The notes under the pieces: generated by a model
The model's database searches: none
Told to the model about the DNA's origin: nothing
What the model saw: the letters and a program-made list of their open reading frames with translations, nothing else
In this document: piece after piece, positions 57,475 to 64,000 of the stretch
Position numbering within the stretch: position 1 is the stretch's first letter
How the letters are laid out: every line of letters starts with the position of its first letter
Assembly (NCBI GenBank): GCA_020055645.1
Contig: CM034546.1
Location: 2,232,001-2,296,000 of the forward strand
DNA length: 64,000 nt
Direction: 5' to 3'
Source: Tomocerus qinae
Lineage: Eukaryota > Arthropoda > Collembola > Entomobryomorpha > Tomoceridae
Translations under genes and position numbers: made by a program

Positions 57475-58130
57475 TTCTACATAGTAATTATATTTTCCGC
57501 ACTTTTGACACCATTCTATGAAATATTAACTGCATTAGAGTTTTGAGGTTTTTATATAAGATTACTGAATATTTAACTATTGTATATTTCAGGAATTTTC
57601 TAATTTCCTAAGTAAATGCTAGAAAAGACAGCAAGACAATGGACGAGCTAATGTGAAATATAGTTCCAATGTTGGAGTTATAAAATGCTAAAGGCCGTGG
57701 GAGTGCTCTGTCCCAACAAGTTCTGCAGGTAGTAAAGTTCCGTGTCTTCCAATAGTCTAACCAGACTTTAAACAGTCCTGAGTGACTCAAAGCAAAGAGT
57801 CTTTGCCATAGAAAGCGAGTCATAAGTGGGCATCTATCCGAGTTAATAAAAGTGTAAACAGGGAAGGCGAAAATAGGTGTTTCACTCCCACCCGTATACA
57901 ACTTTTTATTAGGTTGAAATCCTCCACTGTGTGGATTCCACCAAGAGTCGTTGAGATATCTATGCAGATTGGAACTTTCGAGAATGAGTACAGAATTATT
58001 GCATTTTGCTATCCACTGCTGAGGGCTGGTGACGGGACAACCTTGAGGAACGTTAAACATATTTTCAATTTGTCGAATTAATTTTCCTTTTTTCCGATTA
58101 ATTCTGAAGTACGACCATCTTGTAATGGCT
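57475..58130 (-). pseudogene. 5'-truncated IR 3' end
   Basis: The frame 57608-58156 matches the C-terminal S2 lobe and TM3 of the IR at 48.2 kb: QQWIAKCNNSVLI, NPHSGG, LYTGG, RFLWQRLFALSHSGL and CRTCWDRALPRPLAFYNSN. Similarity starts near 58130, with no TM1, pore or TM2. It continues past the stop codon in TM3 through degraded coding and 3' flanking sequence to about 57475, so this is a genomic (not mRNA-derived) partial duplicate. Here the SGG region has no frameshift, which shows the ancestral frame for the 48-kb copy. Confidence 0.85.
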
Positions 58131-58139
58131 GAGTTTGCC

Positions 58140-60690
58140 CACACTGCAATCCTCATCCCTTACCGCCTTCACACCACCTCACAACGAATCCTAATCCACA
58201 ACTCCAAGAGTAACTGAAGCCAGTCTTCTCCAGCTCTCGAAACCTCACACATCCCTTTTCCTAAACTTCCCAATTGAATACGAGAACCTTCAGTCTAATT
58301 ATATTTTGCGGAACTCAATCTTATCCAGACAATAAAACCCAGTATTCTTGTCCTTTAATTATTGTTCCTCCTCGACAATTTATTCGCTCATCCCATGCAG
58401 ATTCCTAGGTTAGAGCATAGAGCATGAACTAGGAAGAGGCCAGAACTCGGAGTTATCCGGAAACCCCGACCACCGGCTTTACAAGTGCTGCCGAAACCCG
58501 CACCTGCTCTGTGGCGTAACAAGGATGGAAAGACGTATCGTTTTATTTTCTTTTCAAATATTATATGAATATATTTAAAGACACAAAGAGTAACTCGCTT
58601 CCGTTATAAGTCGTAGAATTGTCGAATTCGATACGCATTCGGTTTTGTCGAAAGGTCAAAAGAAAGAGTAAGATTTATATAATAAGTTGCTTTCGTTGTA
58701 AGTCGTAAAATTCACGAAATTTTACGCATTCGGTTTGAATAAAATACTACACAGTTGCCAGACAATCAATTGTAGAAGATTAAAAGCGACAATTATGATC
58801 ATGGAAGGAAAAGAAGTTCTTTTCGAGGTTATAAAGTACGCCAAGGTAAAAATATGAGGACTAGTACGAAAACAATGTTCTTATATTTAAGCCGTGAATT
58901 TCTTGTAACGATAGAGAGACTAACGGCAAACAATTAGATTGTGTAAAGTGTAGTATAATAAAGCAACAAAAGGGAAAAAAGGAATTGGGATTGGAAGTAA
59001 GTGTTGAGGGAGGCTGCAGAGACTCACCATTGGCAAGTACAATAGATGATAAAAATTCAATACACGATTGGTTATGATTAAGTAAACTATAAATTAAAAA
59101 ATTTTTTTTTAAAGGTAAAGAAACAACTGTTCTAGTTCAACTTTATTTTAATTTCAAATTCAATACAATAGTTATTTTAAATAAAGGAAAAATTCTAAAA
59201 ATTCTAATCAATAATTCATATATTTTGTGAACAAGAGATACCAATTGATTCAAAATTGTTTTATTTACGTTTAATATTAATGTTGAACTAAAAGCGATTG
59301 AGTTAATGAACAATGTTTTAAAACAATTGCAAGTTCTTGTTTTAATAAAATTCACATCTAAGTACTATTTTAAAATAAATTGTACATAATGTATATCATT
59401 GTAGACAGTGACAGTGCGAATAAAGTAAGCTCGTCATAGAATTTCTCTTGATAAGCAAAAGCCTATACGGCAGGAGGGTAAGAGAAATTACAAAGATTAA
59501 AAAGGAAATTCGTGTAGCTGTCCAGTCTAAGAAGTATACAACCATTAGTACTGCGTTTAAAAGTTGAGCGAGATAGCGCAATTTAAACGGCAGGAGGGTT
59601 GATACAATGTAAAAATTGTATATTATCAAGAAAGAATAGTATCGTTGAGGCGATACAGCTATAGTTTGCGAGGATTGTAACTTGCGGTTGAGCCGTAGAA
59701 GATACTACGGTTCAGAGAAACGTATCTTACGCAATAAAATAGCATGATATGGCACTATAGGAGATGCTATAGTCAATAATGCACATGCAAATTATAGAAG
59801 ATGGTTACCAATTGAAATTAGTATAGTTGCGATTATAACTAAAAGGTAACAAAAGATTATCAAGCTACCTGTAAGGCAGCCATAAAGAGCTTACAACTCT
59901 TAGAGTATAGCATAGGGAAATAGTTACAAGGATAATTCTGTAGTCGCGAATACATTGAATTTAGTAACTTGAGAAAAGCAGGCACAATAATGTATAGTAA
60001 TGACATGGTATAGGTATCATTTTAGAGTATCACTAGTAATAGGTATAACAATATCTGGCAATAGGGCAAGATATAATATAAGAAGGCAGAATTTTAAATA
60101 TTGAAAAATCATGCAAATTACATCAACTATTGTAGTTCCAGGACTTGATCACTCCAGGTACGAAGATAGAATACATTCAGAATAGTTATCAATATAAAAA
60201 GTTATAAATGAAACTAATGAAATAAAACTCAAAATGATATTTAACACTAATGTAAAAGCATAGTTATATAAACACAGAAAAGACAAAAATTGAAATAAAG
60301 GAATGTTAAAACTGGCAACATAGCACAGTTAGGTCAAGGTAAAACGCAATGATAGATAAAATAAAAATAGACTTAGTCAGTCCGAGTACAGCAACCATCG
60401 AGGAATCATCTCTCTCTAGCGTAAAGGATCATTTTCGTCATAGTGAACATCCAAGTTTTTCTTCTCTGAACATCTAGACGGTTGAATAAGGTACGTAAAG
60501 AAAATTTCATTTACAGTGTAAATTATAAATGTTAGGATATTATTACTGAAATTAGCAAAATAGAAACAACAATCATAAAATGATTATATTCCGAAAAGTT
60601 GAGTTAGTCCAGATATTTTCTTTTGAAATCAACACCTACAAAAATTAAATATTTTCAAAATTTAGTAAGTTCCTTAACTAAAATTTAATA
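58140..60690. other. Unassigned region with changed base texture
   Basis: No confident gene. A diverged direct duplication of a TAAGTCGTA...ACGCATTCGGTTT block lies at about 58601-58645 and 58690-58738. A short ORF at 58797 (MIMEGKEVLFEVIKYAK) ends exactly at a donor-like GTAAAA and could be a first exon. A donor-like GTACGTAAAG lies near 60490. CGGCAGGAGGGT occurs twice (about 59469 and 59588). The boundary with the truncated IR near 58130 is abrupt. Confidence 0.4.
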
Positions 60691-60701
60691 CTATACATTA
60701 G

Positions 60702-60971
60702 ATGAGTATCAACTCAGGAGTAGGATGCCAGCCAGTTATCCACGAGTTAGCGGATACGGCATGCAACCATGCATGGCACCCAACGCACCCAGCAGCGACC
60801 AAGTCGTACGAGTGGTGGACCATCAAACTACTTCGATTCTTTTCTTTCCACGAGGTTTACTACATAGCCAGAGATGGCAGATCAATTCAGTTGCGGTATG
60901 TTAACGAAGCAGAGCGTGACGAATTACGTGGAGACATTTATCGTCTGTATAAGGATATAGAGAACATCTAG
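60702..60971 (+). CDS. Small uncharacterised protein (89 aa)
   Basis: The ATG follows directly after an acceptor-like ACATTAG, and the frame is richer in G+C than its flanks, which suggests coding. The protein has no signal peptide or membrane span. It has a His/Trp-rich N-terminal half (CNHAWHPTHP) and an acidic, probably helical C-terminus (EAERDELRGDIYRLYKDIE). I do not recognise it. It may be the last exon of a gene whose earlier exons lie upstream. Confidence 0.4.
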   Translation: MSINSGVGCQPVIHELADTACNHAWHPTHPAATKSYEWWTIKLLRFFSFHEVYYIARDGRSIQLRYVNEAERDELRGDIYRLYKDIENI

Positions 60972-61460
60972 TGAAATAAACTAATATTTAGAACTACTAT
61001 GTAAGGTGTTATAGCATAAATCATTAATACTAATCATAACTAGTATTAGTATAGTTCATCATATTTAATAGTACCCAGCATATACGACTATTCAGTCACT
61101 TACAGAGAAAGAAAGCATGAGGAAACATTCACTAATAAAATAGAAAAATACAGGACTGCATAATTAATAGGCCAAGAAAATAATACAACATCAATTTAAC
61201 ATTATTTAAATAAAATGGGTATAACTAACAAATAACCTTAAGTTAGACTTACCATGATAGGTGCATAAAATCAGTGGATAATATTCCAATAAAACATAGG
61301 TAACGAGAGTATTATGTTTCCATCATTCAAAGGTCGCGAGTTGATACTTACCATCTATGATGATATTAATAGTCCATAGAGGGCGAACGAATTCAGTATG
61401 GGATTTGTATATGTATGGAAGATACCATACTTGTATGCAATACCTTTGACCATAACGTTA

Positions 61461-61720
61461 TAGAAATGCGGAGATCATCACTTACATGTATTAGAAATGC
61501 GGAGACCATCACTTACATGTATTAGAAATGCGGAGACCATCACTTACATGTATTAGAAATGCGGAGACCATCACTTATACATGTAATAGAAATGCGGAGA
61601 CCATCACTTACATGTATTAGAAATGCGGAGACCATCACTTACATGTAATAGAAATGCGGAGACCATCACTTACATGTAATAGAATGCGGAGACCATCATA
61701 TAGTGCGGAGACCATCTAAT
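61461..61720 (+). repeat. 31-bp tandem array, about 8 units
   Basis: Units read TAGAAATGCGGAGACCATCACTTACATGTAT (given here as one 31-base period; key core ATGCGGAGACCATC). Copies are nearly identical, with small indels in one middle unit and a shortened last unit. Units are directly repeated without spacers. Confidence 0.85.
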
Positions 61721-62032
61721 ACATACAAAGAATGAGGGACACATTCAGAAACCGCCACCCATTTAGACCATACCCGACATGCAACAAAAATTAGAACATA
61801 TAGAATAACAATAGTACAATAGAGAAATAACAGAAACAAACCCGAATGACATCAATGTAATGGACAAAACATAATTTGGAGAATTCCATCCACCACATGC
61901 GGTTAGAGTTGTCACATTCAATTGGAGCTGTAAAGAAGTTTCTGTAACAAGACAATAATATTAAAACAACCACATAACAAGTAAAATTAAACAATGATTA
62001 CACAATAATTAATTCAATAAACAAGTTTTATT

Positions 62033-63592
62033 TCAGTTGTCAAGACATCTATTATGCACACCTTTAAGATGTCGTTTCAGTATATCCTTCCGATTAAAAC
62101 TTTTGTCACAAATGGGGCAGGTGAACTTGATCCCAGCAGCAGCGTTTAAATCCTTCAATTTACATTGACTGCGAGTCTTCTTGTTGCATATGTGACGTCC
62201 TGTAAAGACATAAAGTAAATCAAAGAGAGATTAGGAAAATATGAATTGAGAGAGCGAAGGAACTACAAGAAAAATCAATCAAAACTGAACTCACCACAAC
62301 CGTCACAACGATGACATTCTAATTCACATTTAGACTTCAATAGTCTAGCTCCAAGCTGGATGGCAGGGATCAACTCAACGGAATTAGTTCCAACATCCCC
62401 AACAGTAGCGTTTACTTCGGCCGTCTTCACGTAACTCGTTTCCTGGAAAGAAACTTCAGACTCTTCTATTGGGGTACAAGTTGAAAGTCTACTAGGTCCA
62501 TCAAGTCTGCTAGAAGAATAACGAGCGGGTCGAGCTCCCCAAAAACCTTTGCCTGAATAACGGGTGTTAGAAGTGCTATCCCCTTGCTGATTAGGGAACC
62601 CGGAAAAATATTCCTTGACAAATTCAGGGGGGAAGCCAATTTCGGTCCTTTCGTAGCACGCAATTTTAAAAGATCTAATATTCAATCAAAGAAACCAAAT
62701 TAAATGATGCAAAAATACCAATAATTAATAATAATATGTAATAATCATTTCTTATATTCATTTACCAGGATAGTCACGTAAATTAAGCCGAGTCAGTTTT
62801 ACTTTCAAAGTCTTGGCAGTGCCCAACGTTTGCTGGTACAGGAATTCTTGACACCGAGCTAAAAACAAAATAAGAAGTCTTGAAGGAAGGATGTCAATAT
62901 TAAAATAAGGTTTCAAGGATAATGAAATCATATTTTAATAAACAATTACCATAAGACTCCAAGTAAGAACAGGAGACCGTGCCTCCATCAACATTGTCAT
63001 ATAAGACAACCTGGGAGTAAGACGCACCACAGTTGACGCAATATCGGCCAGAGCGAGGACGAATTGGCCGGCTGACACCACCTTCAATTTTCGGAGGCCC
63101 GAATAGAAGAAAGGGAAGCGACGGAGCACAAAGGAATAATTCCTTCCGAGTAAACTTCTCCATGACAGCAAAACATGCGGAATGCATAAGGCACCGACAA
63201 CCATCTGGATGCACAACAAAACTACCAACATCGGAGCCGGGACGTTGACATTCGACCACATGCTGAGGGCGTCGGCCACAGACAAGTACGGACGGCGGGT
63301 CCCGAACCGGTGCCAATTCCGACATATCGACGGAACGGGCTTTTTCCACTCGAAAATGACGAATTTCGGGCGGATCGTCAACAACCTCAGAGGCAACATC
63401 CTTCGCAGTGATGTGGGAAATGTCTTTGGCCACATAAAAACGACCGCGGACAGCCTTGAGAGTCATTTCACTCTACAAAAACCAAACCACGGTTTTATGC
63501 ATTTCAGCAAAGAAAACAAATATACACTAAGGTAATTATAAAATCTTAATTAAAATTATAGGAAGAATTAAATGACTTACCAGATCAGACAT
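62033..63592 (-). CDS. Cys-rich protein with a C-terminal C2H2 zinc finger
   Basis: Five exons in phase: 63581-63592, 62950-63472, 62766-62858, 62295-62552, 62033-62199; 350 aa. The first ATG (63592) gives MSDL, which splices to SEMTLKAVRGRF. The large exon has many Cys/His (VLVCGRRPQHVVEC, DGCRCLMHSAC, GRYCVNCGAS). Exon 4 is low-complexity Ser/Thr-rich. The last two exons give CELECHRCDGCGRHIC and a clear finger, CPICDKSFNRKDILKRH...H, which should bind DNA or RNA. For exon 4 only the acceptor at 62552 (GTTATTCAG) keeps the frame; one at 62674 would cause early termination. I do not recognise the full-length family. Exon 2 is more GC-rich than the surrounding DNA. An upstream coding exon is possible. 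Confidence 0.7.
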
Positions 63593-63599
63593 CGGGATG

Positions 63600-64000
63600 A
63601 CGAATTCGGTTCCACGGACACAAAAACACTTCAAAATTTGAAGAAAAGTCACACAGGTAAAAAAACTGACAACATAACCGGCAGGATACAAACTTGTGAT
63701 TTGAATTTCCCCACCAATAGCCAAGGATAGCAGATGTAGGAAAGCAGAGTTAAGACAGAGTTAACATCGTCTACAAATACTGAGACTTCAACAATTCTAT
63801 CGTATATACAATGTAAACATAGACTATAAAATCTCAAATATAAAATATGGGACAAACATTATAGATTCATAACAATGATTATGTAATAATGAAATAGATA
63901 AAATGTAATACAAAAATATGGCAAAATAATTAATATCATTTATTCTAAAGGTATTATATAACAAACATTTGAATACCAATTTATAATATTAAAAATTATT
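63600..64000. other. 5' flank of the zinc-finger gene
   Basis: The frame upstream of the chosen ATG stays open for a while (CVRGTEFVIP) and could be 5' coding sequence of a longer exon with an acceptor near 63630. Otherwise AT-rich with nothing recognised to the window end. Confidence 0.35.

Noticed and set aside
61461-61720. CRISPR-like array
   Set aside because: The whole 31-bp period repeats; there are no spacers.
62466-62674. Longer zinc-finger exon using the acceptor at 62674
   Set aside because: In phase with the preceding exon it runs to a stop before the finger; the acceptor at 62552 keeps the frame into the conserved Cys/His exons.
62935-63435. 166-aa overlapping minus frame
   Set aside because: Its continuation into the next exon hits a stop, while the 188-codon frame splices cleanly and carries the Cys motifs.
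63182-63535. 117-aa plus-strand ORF
   Set aside because: It is the antisense of the zinc-finger gene's large exon and lacks splice or motif support.

Overview
The window is AT-rich, intron-bearing eukaryotic DNA, most likely from an arthropod and probably a springtail (Collembola) or close relative. That guess rests on several divergent ionotropic-receptor (IR) chemoreceptors, short GT-AG introns, TATA-box promoters, an intact R2-type (restriction-like-endonuclease) retrotransposon, and many hAT-type miniature elements with clean 8-bp target duplications. I ran no database search; every family call comes from motifs read by eye, and exons were accepted only where splice sites and codon phase both fit.

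Layout. 1-3.2 kb: repeats only. 3.26-14.96 kb (+): a six-exon gene whose first five exons encode a small glycogenin-like GT8 domain, and whose giant sixth exon encodes a complete highly reducing polyketide synthase (KS-AT-DH-cMT-ER-KR-ACP) ending in a thioester reductase. The join is in frame and phase-perfect, so the locus reads as one fusion of about 3,220 residues. The GT8 part has lost the metal-binding residues of glycogenin.

15.6-21.5 kb and 25.2-36.8 kb: two copies of a three-gene block, CRAL-TRIO/Sec14-like (+), IR (-), astacin protease (-). The second block is intact: a secreted CRAL-TRIO protein in 8 exons, a one-exon IR, and a 7-exon astacin. The first is decayed: its CRAL-TRIO copy lacks its ends and has an internal exon inverted, its IR has a frameshift and an in-frame TAG, and its astacin stops before the zinc-site exon. 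Mobile DNA entered both blocks, including a hAT element full of GC-rich minisatellite and a minisatellite-bearing subterminal-inverted-repeat element.

38.3-42.9 kb: a second copy of the latter element, then an intact non-LTR retrotransposon. 43.4-46.1 kb: an astacin scrap and a multi-membrane-span receptor-like gene with one frameshift. 48.2-51.2 kb and 57.5-58.1 kb: a frameshifted IR and a truncated copy of its 3' end. 53.4-56.5 kb (-): a nine-exon gene for a Cys-rich protein with two odorant-binding-protein-like segments and a C-terminal membrane anchor. 58-64 kb: different base texture, with a 31-bp tandem array, a small ORF and a five-exon C2H2 zinc-finger gene (-).

Biological theme: chemosensory and secreted proteins (IRs, OBP-like, astacin, CRAL-TRIO) churned by tandem duplication and transposons, beside an unusual animal polyketide synthase. 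The PKS probably makes a reduced, C-methylated chain released as an aldehyde or alcohol; its product cannot be deduced from sequence.
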